Assembly: GCA_902795745.1 (NCBI GenBank)
Contig: CADBMG010000010.1
Span: forward strand, 1 to 8,100
Direction of reading: 5' to 3'
Source: an uncultured Pseudomonadota bacterium
GTDB taxonomy: Bacteria; Pseudomonadota; Alphaproteobacteria; RF32; CAG-239
DNA length: 8,100 bases
The notes beneath the pieces were generated by a model. That model did not search any database. It saw only the letters and a program-made list of their open reading frames with translations, and was not told where the DNA came from. The position numbers and the translations under genes were made by a program. Positions within the stretch are counted from its first letter, which is position 1, and every line of letters starts with the position of its first letter. Positions 1-6,326 of this stretch are shown piece after piece.

Positions 1-445
1 AAGCATCAAGTGCGCCTTGCAAAATATAGGCTGCTGCAGAAGAGTCCAGAACTTTTTGCCGCTTTTGCCGAGATAAATCGACTTCTTTGATTAAAAAATT
101 TTCAACCGCCGAAGATGAAAGACGCTCATCCCAAAAAACATAGGGTAAAGGAAGTTCTCGCGCAAGTTTCTCAGCAAATGTGCGTACTTGCTGGGCGGTT
201 TCTCCTTCTTGTCCGTTCATTTGCAAAGGCAGTCCGTAAACGATGCCGCAAATTTCTTTTTCTTTTGCAATTTTTTTTATCTCTGCCACATCTTTGTTCC
301 AGTTAGTGCGATAGATAATTTTGTGCGACGAGGCAATACCCCGTAATAAGTCGGAAACGGCAATTCCCATCCTTTTGCTACCGTAATCAACTCCCATTAA
401 AGCCTTGTAAGGCGGTAATATTTTTTTTAGCTCGGATAATTCCAT
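1..445 (-). CDS. ruvX: RuvX/YqgF Holliday junction resolvase-like nuclease (3' end cut by window edge)
   Basis: Reading the minus strand from ATG at 445 gives 148 uninterrupted codons to the window edge, nearly the whole of a family whose members are usually about 140-155 residues. The RNase H-like fold is recognisable from GVDYGSKRMGIAVSD (residues 18-32, with D20), the loop GLPLQMNGQEG (71-81), WDERLSS (105-111, with E107) and DSSAAAYILQ (134-143, with D134). D20, E107 and D134 are the expected metal-binding acidic residues. The family is cytoplasmic and linked to Holliday junction resolution and to 16S rRNA 5'-end processing; which role applies here cannot be told. A GAGG ribosome site (451-454) lies five bases before the start. 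The gene is divergent from tolB and separated from it by about 150 bases. Only the extreme C-terminus is missing. Confidence 0.93.
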   Translation of the reverse strand, partial: MELSELKKILPPYKALMGVDYGSKRMGIAVSDLLRGIASSHKIIYRTNWNKDVAEIKKIAKEKEICGIVYGLPLQMNGQEGETAQQVRTFAEKLARELPLPYVFWDERLSSSAVENFLIKEVDLSRQKRQKVLDSSAAAYILQGALDA

Positions 446-596
446 ATTTTCCTCAATTTTATACTGTTTTTTAAACTTTTTTCCGTAAAAAGTCAAATAA
501 TTTATAGCTTGTCTATAATCATTATTTTTACTTTACTATTTATGATTTTCGGTATATTTTTACAACAAATACAATTTTTTAACAGGATGCATCAGT
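446..596. other. Divergent intergenic region between ruvX and tolB
   Basis: About 150 very AT-rich bases must hold both divergent promoters. On the plus strand there is a perfect TATAAT at 514-519 without a clear -35, and a looser TTGTCT (509-514) with TTTACT (532-537) at 17-base spacing. Neither is decisive for tolB. The tolB ribosome site is AGGA at 584-587, nine bases before ATG. An inverted repeat at 502-518 (TTATAG, five bases, CTATAA) overlaps the TATAAT and could be a small operator. Confidence 0.4.
468..496 (-). promoter_or_regulatory. Candidate ruvX promoter
   Basis: On the minus strand TTGACT (491-496) is a good -35 box. It is followed after 17 bases by TAAAAA (468-473), a weak -10. 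The implied start near 461 leaves a leader of about 15 bases before ruvX. Only the -35 is convincing, and the AT-rich background makes chance matches easy. Confidence 0.3.
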
Positions 597-1922
597 ATGA
601 AAATAAGATATATTTTAACCGCATTGTTAATGTTGGTTTTTGCCATGCCGGCTAATGCCGAGGTGGAAATTAATGTTAGCGGTGCTCAGCGCAAAGCAAT
701 GAAAATAGCCATTCCTGAAATGCTTGGCTCTAATTCTAATATATTCACAAAAATTGTCGGTCGTGATTATGGCAGCAAAATTCGCGACGTTGTCGTTGCC
801 GATTTGGAACGTAGCGGTTTGTTTGAGGTAATACCGGAGCGTAGTTACATAGAAAAATTGCCATCGCTTGATTATCGTCCGAGTTTTGTTGATTGGCAGG
901 CAATTAAAGCACAGGCTATGGTGCAAAGTCGCATTCAAGAATTACCGGGTGAAAAAATTCGCGTTGATTTTCGCTTATGGGACGTTATAACCGAGCAGGA
1001 GTTGACAGGTAAGACTTTTACTTCAACCAAAGAAAATTGGCGCAGACTTGCCCATGTTGTTGCTGATGCTATTTATGAACGTTTGACGGGAGATAAAGGA
1101 TACTTCAATACGCGTGTTGTTTATGTTTCAGAAAGCGGTATGGCCACAAGGCGTATTAAACGTTTGGCGATTATGGACCAAGACGGAGAAAATCATCAAT
1201 TTTTAACGGATGGTCGTAATTTGGTACTGACACCTCGTTTTTCACCGAATATGCAGCGCATTACTTATTTGGAATATGCCGGTCAAAATCCTCGCGTTTA
1301 TATGATGGATTTGAATACTCGCAGTCGTCAGATTTTGGGCAATTTCCCAGGTATGACTTTCGCTCCGGTTTTCTCTCCTGACGGCAACAAAGTTTTGATG
1401 AGTTATGCTAACAACGGTGCAACCAATATTTATGAAATGAATTTAGGTTCACGCAGTATTAAACAATTGACGCACGAGAAAGGTTCCATTTCCACATCGC
1501 CGAGTTATTCTCCTGATGGTTCAAAAATTGTGTTCAATTCCGATCGCGGCGGCAATCAACAACTTTATGTTATGGATGCCGATGGCGGTAATGTTGAGCG
1601 TATCAGCTTCGGAAAAGGTCGCTATGCTACACCTGTTTGGTCGCCGCGCGGTGATTATATCGCCTTTACTAAAATGGCCAACGGTGCATTTTATATCGGA
1701 GTTATGGCTCCTGATGGTACGGGTGAACGTATTTTAGCAGACGGATTTTTGGTAGAAGGACCGACATGGTCGCCAAACGGTCGTGTTTTGATGTTCTTCC
1801 GTCAAGATAGGGGATCACCGGTTCGTTTATACACTATTGATATGACCGGTTACAACGAACGCCGAATTGTTACGCCGGCAGATGCTTCCGATCCGGCATG
1901 GTCGCCGTTACTCGGTCTTTAA
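597..1922 (+). CDS. tolB: Tol-Pal system periplasmic beta-propeller protein TolB
   Basis: The 441-residue product has the normal TolB length. Residues 1-21 are a Sec signal peptide (basic KIR, hydrophobic core, cleavage at ANA before EVE). The mature protein begins with the alpha/beta domain (about 22-160), including the family-typical DLERSGLFEVIP. A six-bladed propeller follows, shown by repeated F/Y/W-S-P-D/N-G motifs: TPRFSPN, APVFSPDGNKV, SPSYSPDGSKI, TPVWSPRGDYI, GPTWSPNGRVL and the closing DPAWSPLL. TolB acts in the periplasm, binding Pal and other Tol proteins, and supports outer-membrane constriction and integrity during division. The start is supported by AGGA nine bases upstream and by the signal peptide. 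The gene is followed by a strong terminator and not by pal, and tolQRA are not upstream in the window, so it appears to be a single-gene unit on its 3' side. Confidence 0.97.
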   Translation: MKIRYILTALLMLVFAMPANAEVEINVSGAQRKAMKIAIPEMLGSNSNIFTKIVGRDYGSKIRDVVVADLERSGLFEVIPERSYIEKLPSLDYRPSFVDWQAIKAQAMVQSRIQELPGEKIRVDFRLWDVITEQELTGKTFTSTKENWRRLAHVVADAIYERLTGDKGYFNTRVVYVSESGMATRRIKRLAIMDQDGENHQFLTDGRNLVLTPRFSPNMQRITYLEYAGQNPRVYMMDLNTRSRQILGNFPGMTFAPVFSPDGNKVLMSYANNGATNIYEMNLGSRSIKQLTHEKGSISTSPSYSPDGSKIVFNSDRGGNQQLYVMDADGGNVERISFGKGRYATPVWSPRGDYIAFTKMANGAFYIGVMAPDGTGERILADGFLVEGPTWSPNGRVLMFFRQDRGSPVRLYTIDMTGYNERRIVTPADASDPAWSPLLGL

Positions 1923-1940
1923 TTCGAGATTGATTGTAGC

Positions 1941-1975
1941 AAAAAAAGTTCCGGCATTTTGTCGGGACTTTTTTT
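1941..1975 (+). terminator. Rho-independent terminator after tolB
   Basis: A 15-base-pair hairpin has its left arm at 1941-1955 and right arm at 1961-1975 with a five-base ATTTT loop; all positions pair, two as G-U. The right arm ends in seven Ts. It starts 18 bases after the tolB stop. The matching A-tract on the left arm means it could also work on the other strand. Confidence 0.9.
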
Positions 1976-2001
1976 GTTAACAAATTAATTTATCCCGCAA
2001 C

Positions 2002-2029
2002 TTGCAATTTTATCGTTTAAGCATACATA
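2002..2029 (+). promoter_or_regulatory. Candidate promoter of the HdeD-family gene
   Basis: TTGCAA (2002-2007) and TACATA (2024-2029) are 16 bases apart, with an implied start near 2036 and a leader of about 30 bases. A transcript starting there would exclude the in-frame TTG at 2002 as a translation start, which agrees with the ribosome site used for the chosen start. Confidence 0.4.
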
Positions 2030-2064
2030 TTCTAGCGTATTTATGTAATTTAAAGGAGAGAAAT

Positions 2065-2595
2065 ATGCTTACAAACAAATGTAGTATTTGGCATTTAATT
2101 GCCGGTGTAATTATGCTGATTTTAGGTGTTTTGGTATGGGTAAATCCGTTGTCTTCACTTTATGCTATTGCAATTTATGTTGGCGCGGTATTGTTCTTAT
2201 TGGGTTGCGGATATGTAGCATCGTCGTTCTCGGCTTCATCACCATGGTATATGGTTATAGGCCTTTTGGATATATTTATCGGTTTGATTTTTCTGACCAA
2301 TTTAGGCTTGACGGTGCAAACATTACCGGTATTTTTTGCCTTGTGGTTTTTGGCAACGGGTATTATGCAACTTTACGGCAGTTACGAAAGTTATAAACTT
2401 GATCTACCGTGGGGATGGAATTTGTTCAGCGGTATTCTGGGAGTTATAATCGCCTACCTGATTTTGGGTAATCAGGCATTCGGCGAAATGGCTTTGGTGA
2501 TTATGGTCGGTTTATATCTGGCAGCTTATGGCGCAATCAGTATTGCCGAATATTTTTATTTACGCAATTTTTGCAAAACAAAAGAGCAAGCATAA
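2065..2595 (+). CDS. HdeD/DUF308-family six-helix membrane protein
   Basis: The start is ATG at 2065, because AAAGGAGAG (2052-2060) sits just before it; the longer frame from TTG at 2002 has no such site. The 176-residue product has six predicted membrane segments (about 8-26, 32-54, 62-78, 84-104, 118-134 and 141-164). It shows the triplicated HdeD-family pattern, in which a two-helix unit starts with a Gly-rich helix: IAGVIMLILGVLVWVNP, VIGLLDIFIGLIFLTN and LFSGILGVIIAYLILGN. Family members are inner-membrane proteins; E. coli HdeD is linked to acid resistance at high cell density, but most homologues have no proven function. No acid-stress genes adjoin it, so that role should not be transferred. 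It has its own terminator and candidate promoter and seems monocistronic. Confidence 0.85.
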   Translation: MLTNKCSIWHLIAGVIMLILGVLVWVNPLSSLYAIAIYVGAVLFLLGCGYVASSFSASSPWYMVIGLLDIFIGLIFLTNLGLTVQTLPVFFALWFLATGIMQLYGSYESYKLDLPWGWNLFSGILGVIIAYLILGNQAFGEMALVIMVGLYLAAYGAISIAEYFYLRNFCKTKEQA

Positions 2596-2623
2596 TAGTT
2601 AAATTTCAATTGCTTGAGTTCAT

Positions 2624-2653
2624 AAAGACCACCAGCATAAGCTGATGGTTTTT
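2624..2653 (+). terminator. Terminator after the HdeD-family gene
   Basis: Arms 2624-2636 and 2641-2653 form 13 pairs around an ATAA loop, with one C-A mismatch and one G-U pair; the core is CCAGC/GCTGATGG. Five Ts follow the GG. It lies about 30 bases after the stop codon. Confidence 0.75.
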
Positions 2654-2743
2654 GTGTTTGCAACAATACAAAAACACAATGCAAATGTATATTAACATCT
2701 TTATTAATTTTAAAAGATGATTATTTATTTGGCGGAGGTCAAA

Positions 2744-3373
2744 ATGCCTAAAATAGTTGAAGAAGATATATTGCAAAATTTATTAAACTATCTGACGGAG
2801 AAAGGTTATCCGCAAGATTGCTTATTGATGAATTATAAATTGGGGAAATATCGAGCAGATTTAGTAATTACTAATCCGGAAACACATGTTCCTTTGCAAG
2901 TTTTCTCATATCTGATGAAAAAAAATACTGAGAGTATGAAGCTTGGAAAGCAGCAATTAAAAGCGTTTATCAAAGAAGCGTCACAAAATAATCCAGATGT
3001 AATCGGTTATTTACTGTTTTCCAGCAGTGAGCCTCCTTTTTTTGAAGTAGTTGATCCTGAAACGAATAAGCCTCTGCATGCATCGGCATTTGATTATAAT
3101 AATTTGGTACAAAAAGGAAAGTCCGCAAGTGAAAATATGCTGACCGCCAACAAAAGTAAAGCAGTTGGCAATTTGAGATTGGGAAGTACTATTCTTATTA
3201 TATCCTCCGTGGTTGTTTTATTGTTGGATATTTTTAATATTGTGGAATTAACGGGATATCGTCTATATATAATTTTACTAATTGCTGTTTTAGTGATGCT
3301 TCCCTATTTTGAAACCATTAAATTTGCCAATTTTGAATTGAGGCAAAAAAAGCAAAAAAACAAAAGTGAATAA
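2744..3373 (+). CDS. Membrane-anchored protein with degenerate restriction-endonuclease-like N-terminal domain
   Basis: ATG at 2744 is preferred over the in-frame ATG at 2717 because GGAGG (2734-2738) lies five bases before it. This gives 209 residues. Residues 5-100 resemble the type I restriction HsdR-N-like PD-(D/E)XK fold: helix EEDILQNLLNYL, GYPQD, then KYRADLVI with D39, a strand PLQVFSY (50-56), and a later strand VIGYLLFSSS (86-95). Active members have E-x-K in the PLQVF strand; here it reads Q52-V-F54, so the catalytic Glu and Lys seem replaced. A polar linker (about 104-145) leads to two hydrophobic helices (about 147-165 and 172-189) and a Lys-rich tail. I infer a two-helix membrane anchor with a soluble N-terminal domain, possibly binding DNA or another ligand without cutting. 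It converges on the HAD gene and no methylase is nearby. Coding status is firm, the fold is moderate, the function unknown. Confidence 0.8.
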   Translation: MPKIVEEDILQNLLNYLTEKGYPQDCLLMNYKLGKYRADLVITNPETHVPLQVFSYLMKKNTESMKLGKQQLKAFIKEASQNNPDVIGYLLFSSSEPPFFEVVDPETNKPLHASAFDYNNLVQKGKSASENMLTANKSKAVGNLRLGSTILIISSVVVLLLDIFNIVELTGYRLYIILLIAVLVMLPYFETIKFANFELRQKKQKNKSE

Positions 3374-3447
3374 AGTCGACAACTAATAATACAATCACTT
3401 CTGACGGCATAATTCTACGGTCGGGAAACTACCTTGGATATGCTCAA
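3374..3447. other. Short convergent intergenic gap without a clear terminator
   Basis: The 74 bases between the two convergent stops contain no convincing GC-rich stem with a T-tract in either direction. Termination between the two genes may rely on Rho or on transcript collision. Confidence 0.4.
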
Positions 3448-4341
3448 TTATGATACATTTTTCAAGTAGATTCTATCAATTATATTTTTAACGATTTGAT
3501 CTAATTTTGAGTTTTCGGAATAATCTGTGGGTGCAATAAAGTTAACTCGTTTGTGAGCCAATAAATCTTTTGCAACTTCGTACGATGATTTCTTTTTTGT
3601 TTGTATAATTTTACCGTTTTCATTTCGCTTTGCTTTTTGTGTTTTTAACTGCGGGTTATAAACAGCGATGGCATGTCCTCCCTGATATATTACCATTTTC
3701 ATACAAGGAACATCAGTTTCGCCGTCACCGATATAAATCATATTCTTAAAATCCAAATATTTTTGTTCTTCAGGCATATAACGATTAACCTCTTCATTTT
3801 GCCAATAATTAAATATCCCTTTATTAATACGGAACAAATGTTGAGTTTTATTCGTATAATTAACTGCAGCAGCAGGTTTTTCGGCAATTAGTTCTGATTT
3901 AACAAATTTATATGCAAATTTGCAGGCAAAAATATATTTGAAAAATTTTTTAATTTTGGTACCGCGAATAATCTCCTCATTTCCTGAGGTAATAATGTAG
4001 TGCTCTAAAACAATTCCCTTTGATTTAGCATAATCGTTAATACGCTCAAACCAATTGAGCACACCCGGAAAGAATTGAATATTTTTTCCGCATTGCATTA
4101 AAAATCTCGGAGTTAGAGCAATATTTTTTTTTTTCGCTTTATCTATCATTAAATTCATATATGCCAAAGTTTCATCCATATTCTGCTTCTTTGCGCATTC
4201 TTTTACTTCGTCCCAAAATTCTTTAGATTCACCATATCCAAGAGCAGGCAAAAAAGATACATTTTGCATATATTGAGGGGATAAAGTCCCGTCAAAATCG
4301 TAACAGATTGCCATTTTTATCATTTTTGTTGTTTTTTTCAT
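3448..4341 (-). CDS. HAD-superfamily hydrolase (putative phosphatase)
   Basis: The 297-residue product carries the HAD motifs in order: motif I YDFDGTLS (D15 nucleophile, D17 acid/base), motif II ending IITSG (T118/S119), a probable motif III lysine in NYTNKTQ (K165), and motif IV IYIGDGETD (D206 and D210). The roughly 100 residues between motifs I and II make a helical C1-type cap that should set substrate choice. The enzyme is expected to be a cytoplasmic Mg-dependent phosphatase; the substrate cannot be deduced. No signal peptide or membrane helix is present. The start is backed by GGAG (4348-4351) six bases upstream. A perfect TATAAT (4388-4393, minus strand) lies about 50 bases before the start but lacks a good -35. 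The coding strand is very A-rich, with eleven consecutive As at codons 70-73, which may reflect acquisition or simply AT bias. Confidence 0.9.
   Translation of the reverse strand: MKKTTKMIKMAICYDFDGTLSPQYMQNVSFLPALGYGESKEFWDEVKECAKKQNMDETLAYMNLMIDKAKKKNIALTPRFLMQCGKNIQFFPGVLNWFERINDYAKSKGIVLEHYIITSGNEEIIRGTKIKKFFKYIFACKFAYKFVKSELIAEKPAAAVNYTNKTQHLFRINKGIFNYWQNEEVNRYMPEEQKYLDFKNMIYIGDGETDVPCMKMVIYQGGHAIAVYNPQLKTQKAKRNENGKIIQTKKKSSYEVAKDLLAHKRVNFIAPTDYSENSKLDQIVKNIIDRIYLKNVS
4124..4134. repeat. Eleven-base A/T homopolymer inside the HAD gene
   Basis: Eleven Ts on the plus strand read as eleven As in the coding strand (codons K70-K72 and the first two bases of N73). The reading frame is intact as given. 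Tracts of this length are prone to slippage in replication and transcription, and they are also a common place for sequencing errors. Confidence 0.9.
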
Positions 4342-4467
4342 TTTCTACTCCGTGGGGCTTTATATACTCTATACTTAGTGTTTAGTTATTATAAACGCAA
4401 GATTATATGCCGAAAAACATCATGTATGGGGTTAAATAATTTCAAGATTTTTTGTATTGCATGTAAT

Positions 4468-4491
4468 AAAAAAACCGCCCTATCGGACGGT
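4468..4491 (-). terminator. Terminator of the tRNA-Gly gene
   Basis: On the minus strand a seven-pair stem (ACCGTCC with GGGCGGT, one G-U pair) encloses a GATA loop and runs into seven Ts. It begins about 11 bases past the CCA end of the tRNA, so it ends the tRNA transcript before the HAD gene. Confidence 0.85.
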
Positions 4492-4501
4492 CATTTGTTA
4501 T

Positions 4502-4576
4502 TGGAGCGAGCAATGGGATTTGAACCCACGACATCAACCTTGGCAAGGTTGCGCTCTACCCCTGAGCTATACTCGC
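4502..4576 (-). tRNA. tRNA-Gly (anticodon GCC)
   Basis: The 75-base minus-strand sequence folds as a full cloverleaf. The acceptor stem is GCGAGTA with TGCTCGC, the D arm GCTC/GAGC, the anticodon stem CAACC/GGTTG with loop TTGCCAA, and the T arm GTGGG/CCCAT with loop TTCAAAT. The discriminator base is T and CCA is encoded. The anticodon GCC occupies 4542-4544 and reads glycine codons GGC and GGU. The variable loop is ATGTC. A candidate promoter lies just upstream and a hairpin terminator just downstream, so it is a single-tRNA unit. Confidence 0.97.
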
Positions 4577-4595
4577 ATCATTACGAACAAGCTAC

Positions 4596-4623
4596 TTAAT
4601 AACACAAAAAAAATAAAATGCAA
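4596..4623 (-). promoter_or_regulatory. Candidate promoter of tRNA-Gly
   Basis: On the minus strand TTGCAT (4618-4623) and TATTAA (4596-4601) are 16 bases apart. The implied start near 4589 is about 13 bases before the tRNA 5' end, a usual distance for a tRNA leader trimmed by RNase P. Confidence 0.45.
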
Positions 4624-4740
4624 GAACTTTTTTAATATTTTTTACAAAAGTGCAACATAAATGCAAAAAAATTGATGATTACAAGCCATTTATTTTATTC
4701 AGTACTACTCAAATTGTTTTTCCAAATGAAAAAAAGTTTG

Positions 4741-4768
4741 TAGACATTTAAGAAAATGATGTTACTAT
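4741..4768 (+). promoter_or_regulatory. Candidate promoter of the cysteine-rich protein/amidase operon
   Basis: TAGACA (4741-4746) and TACTAT (4763-4768) are 16 bases apart. The implied start near 4775 gives a leader of about 20 bases containing the GGAGG ribosome site (4785-4789). This is back-to-back with the tRNA promoter in the same 218-base gap. Confidence 0.42.
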
Positions 4769-4794
4769 GAAACTAGGTTTGTTTGGAGGAATTA

Positions 4795-5592
4795 ATGTTA
4801 AACTGTATAAGAAAAATAGGTTTAGTGGGAATATTTTTGAGCCTTTTTATGGCAGTGAATGCTTATGCTGATATTTGTTTTGCCCCATCAGGCGGTTGCC
4901 AAGCAACCAATGATGGTGCAACTTTTGCTCCGCGAGCTGATAAAAGTTGCCGAGGATATGATGCATACCCGAAACAAGGTGATGGTTGGAATTGCTCTCC
5001 GGCTTGTGAATCAAGAGGAAAACAGTATTACAAATGTGTAGAAAAACAATGCCCTGATGGCTATTATAACACTGTTAAGTCCTGTATATGCGGATATGAA
5101 TTGAAAATATCAGGTATGTCCGGTTATGATGAATGTGGGCGCTGTGAGCCGATAAGTCAATGTAAAAGTTGGGCTCGCGACTACAGAGGTCAACCGACAA
5201 ATAATCCCGACTGCGGGGGAGAAGAAAATGAATATATTTCAGTTGAGATGTATTTTTGTACCGGAGATGAAACGGGAGAGAGCAAACCTTGTTATGCCTG
5301 CTATGATAACAAGTGTAATGCTCCATTAGGCGGACTGTCAAATTCTAATAACGTTGTGCGTCCTCGCTTTGGCGCTACTACAAAGGCAGAATGTAAGAGT
5401 TATGAAGCACCGGTGGGCAACCAGTGGCAAACCGCTGCCGGCAATTGGTGTGTCGAGTGCTGCGATGATCGTTGCTCCGAGGGAGAGAAAACGGTAAATT
5501 GTGATGAAGATACCCAAATAGAAGTTGAGATTACTACTACTGATTGCGGAACACCTTGTTTGAAATGTGAAGATAAATCTCAGGAAGAATAA
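4795..5592 (+). CDS. Secreted cysteine-rich protein of unknown function
   Basis: ATG at 4795 follows GGAGG (4785-4789) by five bases and is preferred to the in-frame TTG at 4783, which would overlap that site. The 265-residue product starts with a Sec signal peptide (about 1-25, RK then a hydrophobic core, cleavage at AYA before DIC). There is no lipobox. The mature 240 residues contain 26 cysteines, an even number, often as CxxC (CGRC, CYAC, CVEC, CLKC), CxC or CC. This suggests a disulfide-stabilised protein in the periplasm or outside the cell; metal binding by CxxC pairs is an alternative. Residues 86-117 and 227-258 look like two diverged copies of one module (C-x2-G, then TV, then C, ending in paired Cys), with equal spans. 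I recognise no named family. The TTG-started amidase gene follows after three bases, so the two are very probably co-transcribed. Confidence 0.82.
   Translation: MLNCIRKIGLVGIFLSLFMAVNAYADICFAPSGGCQATNDGATFAPRADKSCRGYDAYPKQGDGWNCSPACESRGKQYYKCVEKQCPDGYYNTVKSCICGYELKISGMSGYDECGRCEPISQCKSWARDYRGQPTNNPDCGGEENEYISVEMYFCTGDETGESKPCYACYDNKCNAPLGGLSNSNNVVRPRFGATTKAECKSYEAPVGNQWQTAAGNWCVECCDDRCSEGEKTVNCDEDTQIEVEITTTDCGTPCLKCEDKSQEE
5582..5587 (+). promoter_or_regulatory. Ribosome binding site that fixes the TTG start of the amidase
   Basis: AGGAAG lies inside the last codons of the cysteine-rich protein gene, eight bases before TTG at 5596. The next in-frame ATG (5707) would remove the first zinc-binding histidine, so TTG is the sensible start. 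The overlap of the site with the upstream gene suggests translational coupling. Confidence 0.7.
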
Positions 5593-5595
5593 AAA

Positions 5596-6318
5596 TTGAA
5601 TTTTCCTAAAACAAAAATTGTACAGAACCCGCTGCCGTTTTGGGATGAACGACCTCAGGAGATTGATTCGCTGGTGTTTCATTGCAGTGCGCACAGTGCG
5701 AAAGATATGATTGCAATATTATCCGAAAAAAAATTGAGTGCGCATTATGTTATTGATGAGAACGGAGATGTTTTTCAACTGGTACCGGAAGAAAAGCGTG
5801 CGTGGCATGCCGGAATTAGTATGTGGCGAGGTAAAGAAAATTTAAATCATCGCTCAATCGGTATTGAGCTAAGTTCGCCATCTATGGGACAAACGACATA
5901 TACCAAGCAACAAATACACGCTTTATCAGCACTTTGCTTGGATATTATTAATCGTTATCCTGCTATCTCTCCACAAAATATTGTAGCTCATTCCGATATT
6001 GCTCCAACCAGAAAGCCTGATCCCGGACTTGCATTTCCATGGCAATGGTTAGCAACAAAAGGTACTGGTTTATGGTACGATTTAGCTGATGCCGATAAGA
6101 TAAAAGAAACTGATGTGGAAAAGTTGTTGAGGATGATAGGTTATGATACGGCAAATATTGCTGCGGCAAGTTACGCTTTCTGTCGTCATTTTTATCCGCA
6201 AGCGGTCGAAATCATCAGCGATAACGATTTGCTGGTTGAGCATGTTTATCCGCAAGATTTTATTTTTCCACAGTCAGCTTTACCTTTTTTACAAGCGGTG
6301 GCGTATCGTTTTCGTTAA
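5596..6318 (+). CDS. N-acetylmuramoyl-L-alanine amidase, Amidase_2 (AmpD/AmiD-like)
   Basis: The 240-residue product has the zinc amidase motifs of the Amidase_2/PGRP family: LVFHCSAHS (H29), SAHYVIDENGDVFQLVPE (48-65), AWHAG (69-73), RSIGIELSS (E91) and VAHSDIAPTRKPDPG with H132 and D142. H29, H132 and D142 are the expected zinc ligands, with E91 and K140 in catalytic positions. The enzyme cleaves the bond between N-acetylmuramic acid and L-alanine in peptidoglycan fragments. Residues about 170-240 (DVEKLLRMIGYD, then YAFCRHFYPQ) resemble a degenerate PG_binding_1 domain, as in AmiD-type enzymes. There is no signal peptide or lipobox, so a cytoplasmic recycling role like that of AmpD fits best unless export occurs otherwise. 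The start is TTG, chosen because of the ribosome site at 5582-5587. The gene lies three bases after the cysteine-rich protein gene and ends at a shared terminator. Confidence 0.92.
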   Translation: MNFPKTKIVQNPLPFWDERPQEIDSLVFHCSAHSAKDMIAILSEKKLSAHYVIDENGDVFQLVPEEKRAWHAGISMWRGKENLNHRSIGIELSSPSMGQTTYTKQQIHALSALCLDIINRYPAISPQNIVAHSDIAPTRKPDPGLAFPWQWLATKGTGLWYDLADADKIKETDVEKLLRMIGYDTANIAAASYAFCRHFYPQAVEIISDNDLLVEHVYPQDFIFPQSALPFLQAVAYRFR

Positions 6319-6326
6319 ACCAACAA

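Noticed and set aside
115..306. Plus-strand ORF of 63 codons
   Set aside because: It lies wholly antisense to ruvX, whose protein motifs are clear, and has no recognisable features.
2002..2064. Upstream TTG start extending the HdeD-family protein by 21 residues
   Set aside because: A strong ribosome site precedes ATG at 2065, and the TTG coincides with a candidate -35 box.
2651..2680. Second hairpin after the hdeD terminator (TTGTGTTTG with CAAAAACACAA)
   Set aside because: The arms are AT-rich with an imperfect match and no T-tract follows, so it is not a convincing terminator or operator.
2717..2743. Upstream ATG start for the nuclease-like membrane protein
   Set aside because: The extra nine residues span the GGAGG site that serves ATG at 2744, and no ribosome site precedes 2717.
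2596..3447. A direct repeat of the tRNA-Gly 3' end as an attachment site on the far side of the two accessory genes
   Set aside because: I looked for the GCGAGCAATGGG-type sequence around 2596-2743 and 3374-3447 by eye and did not find it.
4378..4660. Two overlapping plus-strand ORFs encoding peptides such as MGFEPTTSTLARL and WDLNPRHQPWQG
   Set aside because: They read through the antisense strand of the tRNA-Gly gene. Such peptides are a well-known artefact of tRNA antisense translation, and no ribosome site supports them.
5075..5694. Two minus-strand ORFs of 88 and 118 codons
   Set aside because: They are antisense to the cysteine-rich protein and amidase genes; the plus-strand products have a signal peptide and zinc-binding motifs respectively.
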